Part shown: positions 1 to 13,000 of the stretch, in pieces | Layout of the letters: every line of letters starts with the position of its first letter | Numbering within the stretch: position 1 is the stretch's first letter | Origin: Lingula anatina | Lineage: Eukaryota; Brachiopoda; Lingulata; Lingulida; Lingulidae | Reading direction: 5' to 3' | Length of the DNA: 64,000 nt | NCBI RefSeq assembly: GCF_001039355.2 | Contig: NW_019774625.1 | Coordinates: forward strand, 1,157,651-1,221,650 | Notes under the pieces: model-generated | Databases searched by the model: none | Told to the model about the DNA's origin: nothing | What the model saw: the letters and a program-made list of their open reading frames with translations, nothing else | Translations under genes and position numbers: made by a program

Positions 1-912
1 CAATATATTTCTTTAAGGGAGATGGTTATGGCTTAAATATGTTAATTCAGCATACAGTCGAACCATGCATGCTCTCGCAGGGGCAGTGGTAAAAAGACCA
101 TGGTCATTATGTAGGCTAGCGGAACTGGGCAATGTCCTTAGGCTCTGAAACTATTTTCTCTTTCTTGGTGAAATGCATCTGCACCGGGGAGCAGCAGCGG
201 TAATAACTTCCTTGTCACGGGTGGTGCCTGCCAGTTTGTAAGACTTCAAAGCCACAATGCTAAGACTCATTGGAACACCATGCCAAGGAAATCTGAGTTC
301 CACTAATACATTCATCGCGAATTTTGTTTGACTTAAAATAATCAGGTTTTTCAAGTACCGCTGCCAACTGAACCTAATTACTGCAAGATAATTGATGTTT
401 GGCCAGTACATAAAATCATTTTATCCTCGGAGAAATGCTGACCAGTTGGAATGATAGGAAAATAATCCGCACATTAAACATTTTTGTTAAATTACATTCA
501 AGATCCCCTCTGGCGTTAACTGAGCTACAAACCCCTTCAGTTAGTCAGCAGGCGATTAGCAGTATTTTTAAAACACGAAAATACGATTTCGTCCTGCTCC
601 GCCCCTAAGCTTTCACTAAGTAAGTAAATACGATTAATTATTCCCAGAATAATAATTAATAGTTACTTCAGATTATAGGATCCAACGTGTCACTCGTCTG
701 ATCAAATCCGTTTAATTTCGCGTTTTAATTTTATTTACTGTCGCCTTCATAACCTTGACTGACTTCCATATGAATTTCATAGTAATCAACATTGTCAGAC
801 TATTTTTTCAGAGAACCAATTAATTTGCTTTTAGTCCAGATGTAGGGCCGTATATGATTATGCACTGGGCTGAAGGGTAACTCAGTGCAAACGCCTACTC
901 AACACACCTCAA

Positions 913-958
<46 letters not shown>
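913..958. repeat. GT dinucleotide microsatellite
   Basis: An almost pure run of TG units, with one interruption near its left end. It is a simple-sequence repeat likely to be length-polymorphic. Confidence 0.95.
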
Positions 959-959
<1 letters not shown>

Positions 960-3900
960 TACGTATTTTTCTTATTTTTTACACAAAACAAAGTAGTTGC
1001 ACGTATTGAGTTATTACCTTTATGTTGTTTTGTTTTTGGTGTATGAGATTTAACATCACTACGATGGATGAATGTTTTCGTCTTGAAATTTGTTTTTGAT
1101 TTATGGCTAAGTGGCAGCTGCAGCTAGGGATAACTCCGTGTCAATTGCAATAATGAGACTTCTGAACCAGTGCTACCATTCAACATAAACAACATAATTA
1201 CATAAACGAGGGTAATGCTTTGCGTAGAATGTCATGAAGTATGTGTATGCCAGTATCATCGGCAAACAATGCACTAGATTTCTCCCCCCCCCCCATTCCA
1301 TGGTTTTGGTCACCACTTCATTGTCATTTACCTAATTACCTGAAAACAGACACGAAAGTGGTTTTGGAAAAGTAGTATAAGCGACAAGTCACACAAGTCG
1401 GTGTGTAGATAATCTGTTTCCCTATGTTTTGATCAATCGTTTAAGACTATATATCAAAGAAAACTAGCTATATCAGTATGCACTGAGACATTCGTCCAGT
1501 GTTGGTTAATATTCGCGGATCAGTGAGAAAGCATCAACGGATAGGATTGGTTTGTGGTGTAATTCATGTTAAAACACCACAATTTACAGCAGTCAATACA
1601 GAAAAATTTTAGACATTTATATTTGAAGTCCACTCATAAACTTCACCCTGGAACTTCATTGTTTTACATTTGATATTACTGTTCACAAATTGTAGCAACT
1701 GAATGCCATGCGCCATTAGACGGACACAGGGACTTCATAATATGGCCGTACGTGCACTCACGCTTGCTATCTCTGTATTCTTATAGAAAAGAAAGATTAT
1801 TTTGAAAAGAAGACATGTAGAAGTCATAAATCTGCTAACTGTTTCTGATGAGCATCAATGGCAGGTAGATCCTATGAAGGCCCTCAAATGTAATTTGCCT
1901 ATTTGATGACCATGGAGTGCTGTCGATATGTGAAAAAGCGGCTTGGACAAATTTGAAATGGTAAAACCGTCTCTACAACACTGCAGATGCGTGTTTGTTG
2001 CTTTAGATCAATGGTTTCCGAGCCGTTCTCACATTTTCTAGTACTTTCCTGTTTTTCTGGTGTTTTCACTGCGGCACCTGGTTCCAATTAAGGGTAATGT
2101 GACAAGGTGACTCGGTCGTCAAAAGAAGGAGAATAATCGCCTAATTCATTTTCTGTTCTAGAAAGTATTAGGCTAGAATACTGAAAAGTTGCAAAAGGGA
2201 ACTGTTAAAGTAATATCACTAAATCGCTGGTACAAAGTGTGTACCGCTGTAACGAAACTGAGAGTCCGTGTGACATAAAGTTATAATGGTTAGGGTTAGC
2301 CTTACCTAAGTGTGTCATAATCCAGGGCGAGGCTTACCTGTACCAGTAAGAAAACATTTTCTTGTTTAATTAAGCAGCCCAATTTTTAAAAATTGGTTTG
2401 TATTTCTGATGAATGAATAAACCGAAAGAATGTTTTTTTTTTTATTTGTTTTGGATTAGCGTCACGCTGAGATGGGGGGGGGGACAATACTCTTAACATG
2501 GGGTGGTTATATTGAGGCTCACAATCAACAAAACACATTCCACACACATATCATTGAATAATAAATGGACATTGGTTTATTTTTTTCTGTTTAGGATTAA
2601 CAGTATAATGAATATACACATGAAAAAGAATACGGCACAGGAATTTATGTTGCACATGGACATAGGAGATGGGGGCCATATATATGTGTGCAAGATCACA
2701 CTGTCATAAAAATGAAATACACGACGATCATTTTGGGAAAGATTTAACTAAAAACAGGCATTTGCACTCTTTAAAGTCAATATGATGTGTATTGTAACTA
2801 AGTTATGAACAGTACTCCCATCGCGTTTTTTATTCAGTTCTGTACTATGATTTATTTTGTATATATGATTGAATGCGACGAGTCAAATTAAACTTCCCGT
2901 GAGATTACGGGAGTTTTATAATTGCAGACTCGAAACGTGTATTTAAAATTAGTATTTTAAAGGTATTAGCTGGATGATATCGGCCCTAATGAGACGAAAA
3001 CGCATATTGTGATAAGTTGAAGCCGTCACTAACTTGGTGAAATTGATGGGTTGATGTAACAGGAATGAGAGAATAACACCTCTCGTTAATTATATATCAA
3101 ATAATGGGCCTTTAATAGGGATAGATTTCCTGGTATACGTGATTAAATGAGCTAGATGCGCTATAATGTCGTTTCCCAAAATTACTATTCAAAACTGTCT
3201 AACAGAGGTTCGCATTGTTCCTTTTTTTAAATAATGTTTACTATAGTTTTGAATCGAACCATTAAGCCTGAGGCCACCCTTCATGGTATCTCCAAGAGAG
3301 GTTATTCTAGAATGTATGTGAGGTAGTTTAAGAGATCTACATAGTCTAAGGATTAAGTGTTCTCAATTCCAGCTCAATTAATTGTGTTTATTGTTGGCAG
3401 CATACAAAGTCAGCTTCGTGTTTAGTTTTGAAAACAGTCATGACACTCCGATGTTGTCAAAAACAGAGATAACTGTAACTGACTGACAAACATGAAATGA
3501 AACAGATTTAATGTGTTTGACAATATTCATATATATTAGATGACATTTATTTAATTCATAGGTTTATTGAAAAAACTATTTGTGATAGAATCTTGCATTT
3601 AATTCCGTGCACGGCATGTTGTGATATGTTGAGGGTAAAGCATTTCAAATGCATTATATAAAATACAATGCAAAAGCATTAAGTGAATGATAAAGATTAA
3701 AAAAATCAGAATTGGTGAAAATAAAGCACTAGTTTGAGTCCATATCTGCCTACATTCTTTATTTCTGTATGTGTCAGGATATTAAAGCCCGTTACACTGG
3801 CGACCTGGAAACCGCTCGGAAAACGAATTTTGGCACACTCTATCAATGGTCCTACAGGGGTTTAAAACACACAAAAGCGATCATCGGATGGAAGGTCCAT

Positions 3901-4316
3901 CAGCATATCATCATATATCCTCTCTCCCATCCAGCCTTTTTCTGTCCCTGTGTAGGTTCGTATTAAATTCGAACTTATTCTTAGTGAAAACAGCTAAGGG
4001 TGCAATCTGTTAAGAGTGTGGTACATTTAAGTGCTGAAAGAAAGTATTGGATATGTGATAATTTTTCTTATAGTAAAACGTTTTCCCTTATAATAGTTGG
4101 AAGAAATAAACCTCACTCCAGTTATGTGCCTCTTGATACATGGTATGTAGAGTAGGGATATAAAAAGAATACATTTTTCAGTTAGGGTTATTGCATTTGA
4201 GTAACAAGACATTTTGTCTTTACCGTATAAAAAGGTGCACCATAAAGATAAGTTATGCTTAGGCTAGCAATTATGAATTATTCAACACTGTAAAAAGTAG
4301 CATTTAAATGCATATG

Positions 4317-4318
<2 letters not shown>

Positions 4319-4359
<41 letters not shown>
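4319..4359. repeat. AG dinucleotide microsatellite
   Basis: An uninterrupted run of about 20 AG units in the spacer. No coding role is visible; the antisense frame reads Ser-Leu repeats only because of the repeat. Confidence 0.95.
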
Positions 4360-4361
<2 letters not shown>

Positions 4362-6754
4362 ATGACTAATAACAAATATTTTGATTCTCCCAATTGACAC
4401 TGACATGTATAGAGTGTTTATGTCTTTCTGATTCAAAACTTCTATTTCATATATTATCATAACCATTTTGGTTGAACTTTTTTCCTGGCCAATGTACGAA
4501 TCATATAGTTCAAGTTCAAGTGCCCCATGCGCTAAAGGGATACATCTAGAGCCAAGCAGTGACCTTCAAAAAAATCAGTTTTGTAACTCTTTGACAGTCA
4601 TACGCCATGTACCGGATGCACGTGTATGGTCGAAATCTTCAAATCTTTGAGTTGACTGCTGTATTGAAAGGAACACAAAGAAAAGTTTGTCAGCATCATC
4701 ATCATCATCATTAGCGTCATCATCTGCCACTCTGTTCCGAGTCACTGAAAGCAACCTTAATGATATCAATAAATTGGGTTTTACCTTATATGTGTTATCT
4801 GAAAGTTGAGAAATAATGAGAAGCAAAGAAGGAGGTCATGTCGAATGTCATCAATCATTCCCAGAAACAAAAAACTAACCACTCGGCTGCACAAAGGTAG
4901 TAATTAATACAGCGGGGCTTATGTATTTCAGTGGCCTTTAATTTCAAGGAATTGGGGCAATAAACGAAGAAGTACTGGTACATGTACATGTAGGCAAAAT
5001 ACAGTGTCGTTGCAACAGATGAAAATCAATAATGAAAGCCAATGGTATCAAAACAATTTCATTGCCAAATCCTATCACGGGATATCGATGTGGAATGGAA
5101 AGACTGAAGTATTTCTATACAACTTGGAGTTTTATGGTTGCAACATTCTTTAAGAATGGTAAGATTGAATGTAATACTTGGCAAAAATGAAAATATTGTA
5201 TTGGCAGAACGACTTAATTCGAGTAAATGTATTATCAATCTCGAAAATTGATAACAGTGATATCGTTTAGTTTGAATAGGACGCCTTAGGGGACCGAATG
5301 GTTTTCCTTAGAAGCTTTGTAATTTACAACGACACGAAAAATAAATCTTATTAATGTTAAAGCAATATTGTTTATAGTCTACCCACCACTCCATGGGTCT
5401 TATATAGATATTATATTGCGCTATTAAGTGAACACCAAGATCTGTCATTTATTGTTTTTCTGGTGCATATGTTGAAGGTGCTTAGTTTTATTAACCTCAA
5501 TTTTTTAAATTTCATTATAATCTTTTTTTTTTGCTTGATTTACCCAAATATATCGTTTTATTACTATACTTCCTACACCTTTACCATTATTTTGTTGTCT
5601 TCTGTGTCCTTTCAAGAAAACCCAATTATCTTTTAAAATATCATTGAGATTCTGGTGGCGTATCTCTGCTAACTTAAATTGCTATATTAATCAACTAAAA
5701 AGCACAATTTTCATCTCAGTTTCGTCTTGATTAATTCAATAACACAGTCAGCTAATCATGTAAAAACGATTCTCATTTATTCAGATTTCATAAATTCATC
5801 GGTAAAATGACTAATTGATACAAGTTGAATTGCATGTAAATTTGATATCTTCACGTTGTAAACTGGTTCATGAAGAAGTGACAGGAAAAAGAACCGTGGT
5901 TTCTAGAAGGAGGTTGATTTATTACCATGTTTCCCGAAGCAGGGAAGCATCATTCGTCTACATCAATTATATGTATATAATTTGATAGGTTTAAAAGATC
6001 CCCATTCAGAATCAATTTGTTTCCAAATGCAAAAAACAAAAAATCATTTTGTTTTCCACAGAAGTTTTTTTTTCTATGAGCGGTAAATACCGTTTGTGTT
6101 ATGGCAAATAACATCGAAATTTAAAAAAAGTTGCAAAATTACATAGTTTCAGTGTCTTGCTTCGTTCAAAAAGAAAGGCGGCTGGTAGGCGTCGGTCCTT
6201 CAATAGGTCCTTTCATTAACATGCTTTGTCACCACTAAGAGCTGAACTGGCTCTGTGACCACAGTGCGCGATGTAATAGCTGGGGTTATGTAAGCTTATG
6301 ACTTACATTATCTAGAGGCCATGATTCAATAAACGTGTTTAATAATAGGCTAATTAAACTGATTGCTATAACATAATCGCTTGACGATACATATATAATT
6401 TGGTCAGTTTTCTCTTATAATAATGCTGTATGTTTTTAAAAAATTAAGGGAATATTCGACATTTGTATTAAGCAACCAAATAATTTGAGATCAAGATTTT
6501 GTGAAAAGTCTCAAGTATCCGAGGGTCAATTCACATTTCATGGCTATTACAGTATATCTATCGACACAACAAGGCGGTGTTGACGCATGCTACATGATTA
6601 AAACTATAAATCACTTTATTTGCCGTGGAGTGGGCGCTGTTCGATAGCGTACTCATCTTTCATATTTATGCCCCTGATGTCCTCGGTGTTGCGCCGCTAT
6701 CTCATAACTTGTGTTGGATACAGGCAGTTCTGTGGGGACCAATGAGAAGCCCCC

Positions 6755-6825
6755 CTGGATGCGATTAGACTCCGGCTCTTGCATCGAGACCCCTGCTCCG
6801 GGGTCCTGTGGGATACCGCATCCAG
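6755..6825. other. GC-rich nested stem-loop in AT-rich spacer
   Basis: Two perfect nested inverted repeats are visible. An outer 9-bp pair, CTGGATGCG at 6755-6763 and CGCATCCAG at 6817-6825, encloses an inner 6-bp pair, GACCCC at 6788-6793 and GGGGTC at 6800-6805 with a 6-base loop. A CCAAT box lies just upstream near 6740. The surrounding DNA is much more AT-rich. It may be a structured RNA, a regulatory island upstream of the receptor gene, or chance. Confidence 0.4.
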
Positions 6826-7438
6826 TAGAAAAAATGCCATTAAGGCCATCTGGTACGCCATTAGCTTCGTCTACCGTGTAATTGGGATGCGCTCGGTATC
6901 ATACGTATCTATTGCAAATGCATTTTAATTTAGGTATGGAAAGAAAAAAGATTATGCTGTTTGGGGTAAGTCTTTCCTTTAGCAAGCGTACTTGTGACAA
7001 CTCACAGGTAAAAGAAGACAATTAAGGAGAGAAGCTTTAGTAAGAAAAACAGCCGACGATTCCATGTATTTCAGTGGATTTTTAAACATCAGCAAGTTGA
7101 GTAATTAAGTCGTCAAAAACCTTTGCCTGTTTTGCCTGGTGTGAATATATCATTAATTGTGGTTCCCTGGATACATGTGACGCGTTTCATTATATTGGAT
7201 TTACCGAGTTGGGCAATTAGTTAAAAGGTAACTTCAACTCGACTAACTGGCAAGGTTTTTAATTTGGATAATTGTTTGTGAACGTGGTCCAAGATCAACG
7301 CCTTGATGATGACGTTAAACCACTGGTCGCTTTAGGAACATGCAGAGAAGCCACAACCAGTCTCACGTTGGCCAAGAATGGTCAGTAATCACAGAGTAAT
7401 CGGGTCTTATAAGTTCTTCATGCTCTACAGAATACGAA

Positions 7439-7523
7439 ATGGAGGAAACCTACCAACGGTATGCTGTCTTCGCTTACTGGGGGAAAGATGCAAACGCGCG
7501 TTATTTTGATTACAAACGCTCCG
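7439..7523 (+). other. Possible 5' exon upstream of the receptor gene
   Basis: The sequence CTACAG just before 7431 resembles a splice acceptor and CCG|GTAAGA at about 7523 resembles a donor. An ATG at 7439 opens about 28 codons without a stop up to that donor. Joining it to the putative acceptor at 8193-8194 meets a stop after about a dozen codons, so it would act as a non-coding leader exon with an upstream ORF rather than extend the receptor. Evidence is splice-site appearance only. Confidence 0.2.
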
Positions 7524-8194
7524 GTAAGATTTTCTTTCCTTCCATGCGTTGAAAACACTACATTCTTGTTGAGTAGCACAAAAATATAGAAGAGAACGTC
7601 AAGAAAATATAGGTGCCATATGGTCTATGATATAAAAACCAGTTTCGTTACGCTGTCAGCATATTAAACTGACGTGGTACATGTAGCTTGTCCTCTTTCG
7701 TAACTAAACATTTGCAACATTATTTCTATCAAATTTGCGGAGTCCTGCCCTGGCGTACATTACAAGCGGTGATTATTTCTGTGCTTTTGACCAAAATTGC
7801 CTGTTGCAGTGCCTGTTTGGTTTCAGGAAAAACATTATGTGTGTTATTTTGTGTTCGTTAAACAGAGAATGTGCGCCTTTTCTGCGGATGTTTACTGTGA
7901 AAAAAGGCAACCCTCGAAGATCTTAAGTGACAAAAAAAAAAAAAAAAGTTACATTATAATCATGGCGTTTTTATCTTCAGCTGCAGACATGTATTATGGG
8001 TAGAAGATTGCAGTATTTGTTAACGTTATGAATTTTTTCTACAGCAATAAATCCCAGTGTTGGATTGCAAAAAGGATCATTGTATATGTGTTATCTTGAA
8101 CTTTGTGAAATTCCAGGACTGATATTTTTATCAAACTTATATATGTATCAACACCTTATTAATGTAAAACCATCTCTACCTTTTTTTCTTTCAG

Positions 8195-8489
8195 ATTATC
8201 TGCAAGTTCCCAAGGGTAACACCAAGTAGTGGATTGACACAACAATTGGAATTCATTTAAAAAGTGATCACTCAGTTTAATTTCAACTTCAAGCATGGAC
8301 ACCTGAGAAATTCCTTCATCCCGTGTGCATCTTTATCGTAATGTAATATGCAAAGTCAATATGGCGCGCAAGATGGACGTTTGTTAACAGACGTTGACCT
8401 CTAGACGTATCAAAACTTACTTGCTTACTTGCGTTGCCAGTAGCCACATAATATACTTGCCATCCTGGCTGCATACTTCACAGACTGCA
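8195..8489 (+). other. Putative 5' UTR of the GPCR gene
   Basis: A strong pyrimidine tract ending in TTTCTTTCAG at 8194 looks like a 3' splice site, so the sequence from 8195 to the start codon is probably a 5' UTR exon contiguous with the coding region. The open frame extends in-frame to 8394, but no ATG lies in that extension, so translation should begin at 8490. Confidence 0.5.
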
Positions 8490-9647
8490 ATGGAGGACTA
8501 CATAAATACCACTTTCTTCACAGCAGATAACTCCACGAACAACACGGACTCTGAAGATTCCTACAGTGAAACGGCGTTACATGTGGCCGTCGGTGTGGTG
8601 TTCTCTTTAATAACAATATGTGGTTTTGTCGGCAACGTTTTGGTGCTTGTAGTCGTCGCTGTCAACCAACAAATGCGGAATACCACCAATATTTTGATAA
8701 TGAACTTAGCGGTGGCTGACTTATCTTTTATCATTCTCTGTGTCCCTTTCACCGCACTTTCATATATCTATAGCTATTGGCCATTTGGGAAACTTTTCTG
8801 CAGTTTAATGTATTATGTGGTTCATGTCACTGCGTGGGCCAGTGTATGGACACTCGTACTTATGTCTCTTGACCGCTACCTGGCTGTAGTTCACGCCGTG
8901 AAGTCTATGACCATTCGGACCCAAAAGAACACCATCATAGCCATCGCGATTCTGTGGGCCATTATTCTAGCTGTGAACATACCGTCATTTCTTCAGTACA
9001 ACTTGAAATACTACGAGTACGAGGGAGAAGAAAGGGCAAGATGCGCGGATTGGACACTTCAGCTGTCTCCAAACGTTCCTACAGAAACAGAGGCTTTTTA
9101 CTGGTGCTTCTTTATATTTGCCTACGCAGTTCCTCTGCTTATTGTGTGCACGCTTTACTTTCTCATGCTCCGCCGCTTGCTATGCGGTCGCTCCGTGGGG
9201 ACTCGGTCTGCGGAATCCACCCGTGCCAAGAAGAAGGTGACCAGGATGGTGGTGGTCGTGGTGGTCATCTTCGCTCTGTGCTGGCTGCCGATCCAGATTT
9301 TATTCCTGGTACGGCTGAAGTCGGTTCCCGAAGGGAGCAACTTTACCTTGCAATTAGTGTTTCTAGTTTGGCAGATCATCGGGATATGCCTGGCCTACAT
9401 GAATAGTTGCGTTAATCCAATTCTCTACGCATTTTTCTCACAGAACTTCCGAAAAGCATTCGCTAAAATCATCTGTTGTGGACGAGCGCCCGTGTCTCTC
9501 AGAGTGGAATTTGAACGGACAAGTTTTCATCGCAATGACTTAAATGACGAGGCGAGACAACAACTTAACATTGATTGCCAGAAAGACAATGGGACCTGTA
9601 CAAATGGCAGGACCTATGTGACCGGCGTTGAAGACGAGGGACTGTAG
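8490..9647 (+). CDS. Allatostatin-A/galanin-type peptide receptor (rhodopsin-class GPCR)
   Basis: An intronless CDS encoding 385 residues, complete from ATG (first methionine in the frame) to TAG. It is a class A seven-helix receptor. The extracellular N-terminus has several N-glycosylation sequons (residues 6, 14, 18). Helix 2 carries NLAVAD. Cys104 and Cys185 can form the usual disulfide. DRY is at 128-130, CWLP in helix 6 at 264-267, and NPILY in helix 7 at 309-313. A CC pair at 329-330 could be palmitoylated. The segment around WPFGKLFC, VTAWASVWTLVLMSLDRYLAVVH and SMTIRT is the signature of allatostatin-A, buccalin and galanin receptors, which couple neuropeptide binding to G proteins at the plasma membrane. 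Galanin versus allatostatin-A assignment is family-level. Close relatives such as somatostatin or kisspeptin receptors fit less well. The ligand is unknown from sequence. Confidence 0.9.
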   Translation: MEDYINTTFFTADNSTNNTDSEDSYSETALHVAVGVVFSLITICGFVGNVLVLVVVAVNQQMRNTTNILIMNLAVADLSFIILCVPFTALSYIYSYWPFGKLFCSLMYYVVHVTAWASVWTLVLMSLDRYLAVVHAVKSMTIRTQKNTIIAIAILWAIILAVNIPSFLQYNLKYYEYEGEERARCADWTLQLSPNVPTETEAFYWCFFIFAYAVPLLIVCTLYFLMLRRLLCGRSVGTRSAESTRAKKKVTRMVVVVVVIFALCWLPIQILFLVRLKSVPEGSNFTLQLVFLVWQIIGICLAYMNSCVNPILYAFFSQNFRKAFAKIICCGRAPVSLRVEFERTSFHRNDLNDEARQQLNIDCQKDNGTCTNGRTYVTGVEDEGL

Positions 9648-9990
9648 TAAGCATCAGTTCAGATAATGTTCAAGAATTGAACTTTCAGAAAATGGCCATT
9701 ACTCTTTGAACCGTGAGAAGTAAGTGTCCTTGTGTGTTAACCTATAACGGTTGCAATAGTCGTAAGAGACGAGATGTTTTCATTTTGAAAGAAAGTAACT
9801 GCTCATCATACGCGCCAAAAGGTGTATGGATTCCATTCAGTGGAAAGAAAGTGCAATCAGCCTTCTCTTGATCAGCATTACGAAAACTGTTATCTGCAAG
9901 GAGAGGTAAATTTTATGAAAAACATTTTACGTGGTGCTACGTAATGAAGTGAAATGTTACCTCATGGAGTGCCGGAGACACACTTTTGTG

Positions 9991-10012
9991 AATAAACCCA
10001 ACTTGAAATAAA
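9991..10012 (+). terminator. Polyadenylation signals of the GPCR gene
   Basis: Two AATAAA hexamers, at 9991-9996 and 10007-10012, lie about 350 bases after the receptor stop codon. They are the first good signals downstream and imply a short 3' UTR. Confidence 0.5.
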
Positions 10013-11000
10013 CTTTAAACGTATCATGCGTGTGCAGGGCGAGAAGCTAATTCTGTGTGGGTGAATAGGCCCTACATTAAACGTAACAATCCATCTGTGT
10101 GACTGTGCAACGCGCAGTAACTATAACAAGATGGAATATATGCGTTCCTATTCACCGACTGCCTCAGTCAGGCAGGCATTTTCTTTGTTTGTTTGTACGT
10201 GATTAGGAATATTAACTGTTTGGATGAGGTACTTCACCATGATAATATACATGATTATATGTGTCTGAATATATGGGCATAGTGGAACTGGAATTGCTAC
10301 AGATTACGCAAACAGTCACCTTCCACATAGCCAAACAGACAAGTAAGAGTTGCCAGGGACAATGGGACTTTAAAAAAGATTTTAAAGTATGTTTGCCCAG
10401 ACGTTATGAGTGATGTGTACTACATGTCGTCTCTGAGAAGTGTAGATGATCGAGGACGTAGACTTTTATTTTTTCCTCATTGAAACTAATAATTATACAT
10501 GTATTCACCGGTGGACACAAGTAGGTTTTTTGTTCTCTCCATTTAGTTATTCAAAACACAGCTTCCAAAAACGTTCACTTTGGCCAATGGGAAGATTCAG
10601 CATGGATTTTAGTAATCTTTTTTATTTAAAGTAAACCTAATACTGGTCCTACAGTAGTCAACAACTGAATTGATTTTGTTTACTTTTTTGGATACATTGG
10701 GATGTGGTTCCAAAAAAAATTGCTAATCAACTCAGATATTACGAGATAGATAGGCAATAGGATAGAGAGTAGTTAATGCTGAACCTGGACCATTCAGTTC
10801 TTCAAGATGCATGTCATTAAAAACATGAATTGTCGTCAGAAAATAGATACTTTTTATGTGTAAATGAGTTTAGGCAGAACAAACCTGTCTTAAAATCCCA
10901 TGTACATTTAACAGTGTATGGTTAAAATTGTCATGCAAATAATTTTTGATGTAATTGCACACTATTTAACGATGTTGAAGCAAGGATGTTAACCCTATAC

Positions 11001-11099
11001 CCAGCAAACACAAAACGTTTAACAACGTTACCATAACGTTGCCATTTTTGGTTATATAAACATTATGGTAACGTTTTAATAACGTTCTGTGTTTGCTGG
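11001..11099. mobile_element. Palindromic foldback/MITE with AACGTT-rich arms
   Basis: The 99-bp unit begins CCAGCAAACACAAAACGTT and ends with the inverse, AACGTTCTGTGTTTGCTGG. Arms of about 45 bases pair with few mismatches and contain repeated AACGTT and ACCATAA words. This is the structure of a miniature inverted-repeat transposable element. No transposase is encoded. Target-site duplication is not obvious. Only one copy lies in the window. Confidence 0.75.
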
Positions 11100-13000
11100 T
11101 TTAGCGCCCAACCCCCAAAGCAATTCAGAACGCCTACCAGTACTGAAACCCCTGGTACTTGGTCACGTGTGAGCAAATAGGGCATGGGTCTCAGAACTAT
11201 CTAGAACAAAATACTAAATTGTAGTCTATTACTTTTCAATACTACTTTGAGAACTTGGGGAGGGGGGGGGGAGGAACCATCACAGTGCTGTGGAGCAACT
11301 CTCTGAAAATAAGGTTTAAATCATGAAGATATATACACATATTTCAGAGAACGTCAGGCACTAACTTGAGCAGTTTTAATTTTAGTAAAAGATAATACGT
11401 CCAAAATATTTTCCATAGGCAGACGAAGAGTATCGCTTGGTTCATATCACACAGTAGAATTCTAATACAATTATATCCTTGTTTTCCGTTTCCACGGGCT
11501 TATTCTATAAAGACATGCTGCTCATTAGCCAGCCTAAGTTGTAAGACGTTTGTGTTTAGGTAGATTGAAAATTAGTGTTTCATAACGTTCATCTAGACAC
11601 ACTGCCGCCAAACGTTGAGCAGAGGTAATACGGAAATGAGGTATGGTGTGCCTAAAGTAAGAATATCGGTTAATCTCGAAGAGATTTGCTGCTGGTAGCT
11701 GGTATTTAATCTAATCAATGTAATTGTATTATACTGTGGAAAGGTTGCCATGAGATGGGCGATAAACAGAGTAATTGTCTTATGATAGAAATATTTAGTC
11801 TTAGTAATTCAATCTTCACATGTTGGTATATTGCCCATTATACTCAGCGTTTATATGTAGAATATTATACATAGAAATGCACCTGTTTGTTAGCACAAGT
11901 CGAGACATCAAATGGGGTTATATTGTAATACGGTGTATATGAGTAAAGAGACATGTATGTTGGAAGTTTGCGTTGTGAGTCTTACAGACATGGTTTAAAG
12001 CGATCGTACGTGGGATTTTTTCAACGTAACTATAACTCTTTTCTTTGTGGGCAGCACGTGCTACTTATATCACAAAAGTGACGCATCCTTTACAATAATA
12101 TCCCTGTTCAAAGGCCACCAGGCAATATCATTCAAAGCATTTCTTACACCAAACCCCCTCACACGAACACGTCATAAAAAGCATCTTAACACGTCGATTT
12201 ATAAATAAACGTAGTTCATTTACGGCGGATGTGGTAAAGTAACAGAACGGCACCCTTAACGATGGCAAGTGACGGGTTTTCTCTAAGTTAGAAGACTTCA
12301 TTTTCCATTTTCCTACACGAAGTACAACAAAATGGATAAACATGCATTGGCATTGAGAGAAAATGCAATGTACTGTCGCAAATTAACCAAGATAATTACT
12401 CCAACGAGTATTGCAACGTGATGAAGATAAATTAATGGGTAATAATTGTTTTAGGGAGTCAATTGACAGGTAACAGCAACTTGCCATTGTTGCAGGAAGT
12501 TTCCCTTTCAATGAATGATGAACGGCGACCCATAATACAAACAGGAAATTTTGCCAATGAGGCATAATGGTGTTATTGCATAGAAAGAAGTAATTAATTA
12601 AATGGATGCAGAGCTTAATCTGTATAGTCATGTAGACCTGATTACCCAATCCCTCCATTTTGGCACCAAGAGAGTTTGATCCGTCACACGGTTCAACGCT
12701 GATCAGATCATTTGATTTGACATAAACCATTACTTATCAAAATATCTATAGAATAAGCCAAACAAAGAAAAACAATACTCAAAACGTGAGAAATCCATAT
12801 CCTTAATTGTCATGACACGCAGACGACATCAAGAACGATATTCCTAACCTATAACATTTGGTAACGGCATTTGATCTCCGAACAAAAGACGCCATGAGTG
12901 GTTCAAGTTTCACATAAGGAACTACAGTATATCTTAAAGCCATACGTGTTTTTAAAAAAGTCTCAAAGTCATACGACCTGTAAAAGCTACTTATCTTCCT

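Larger units (their letters stand above)
1..7400. other. Gene-poor spacer
   Basis: I find no supportable gene here. All open frames are short (under about 90 codons), start at arbitrary ATGs and show no recognisable motifs or splice-phase continuity. The stretch carries a GT microsatellite, an AG microsatellite, a small hairpin at 2890-2916 (AAACTTCCCGT / ACGGGAGTTT) and a GC-rich structured island near 6.75 kb. It could contain distal regulatory DNA of the receptor gene downstream, but nothing visible proves that. Confidence 0.6.

Noticed and set aside
151-411. 86-codon minus-strand frame ending in a Lys/Arg-rich tail
   Set aside because: I compared it mentally with histone and ribosomal proteins and found no matching block; no acceptable splice context or start evidence.
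8954-9406. 150-codon frame inside the receptor gene, plus other overlapping frames
   Set aside because: It is a shadow of the GPCR in another frame; the main frame has all family motifs.
12383-12730. 115-codon minus-strand frame
   Set aside because: No recognisable domain, AT-rich composition and no supporting signals; likely chance.
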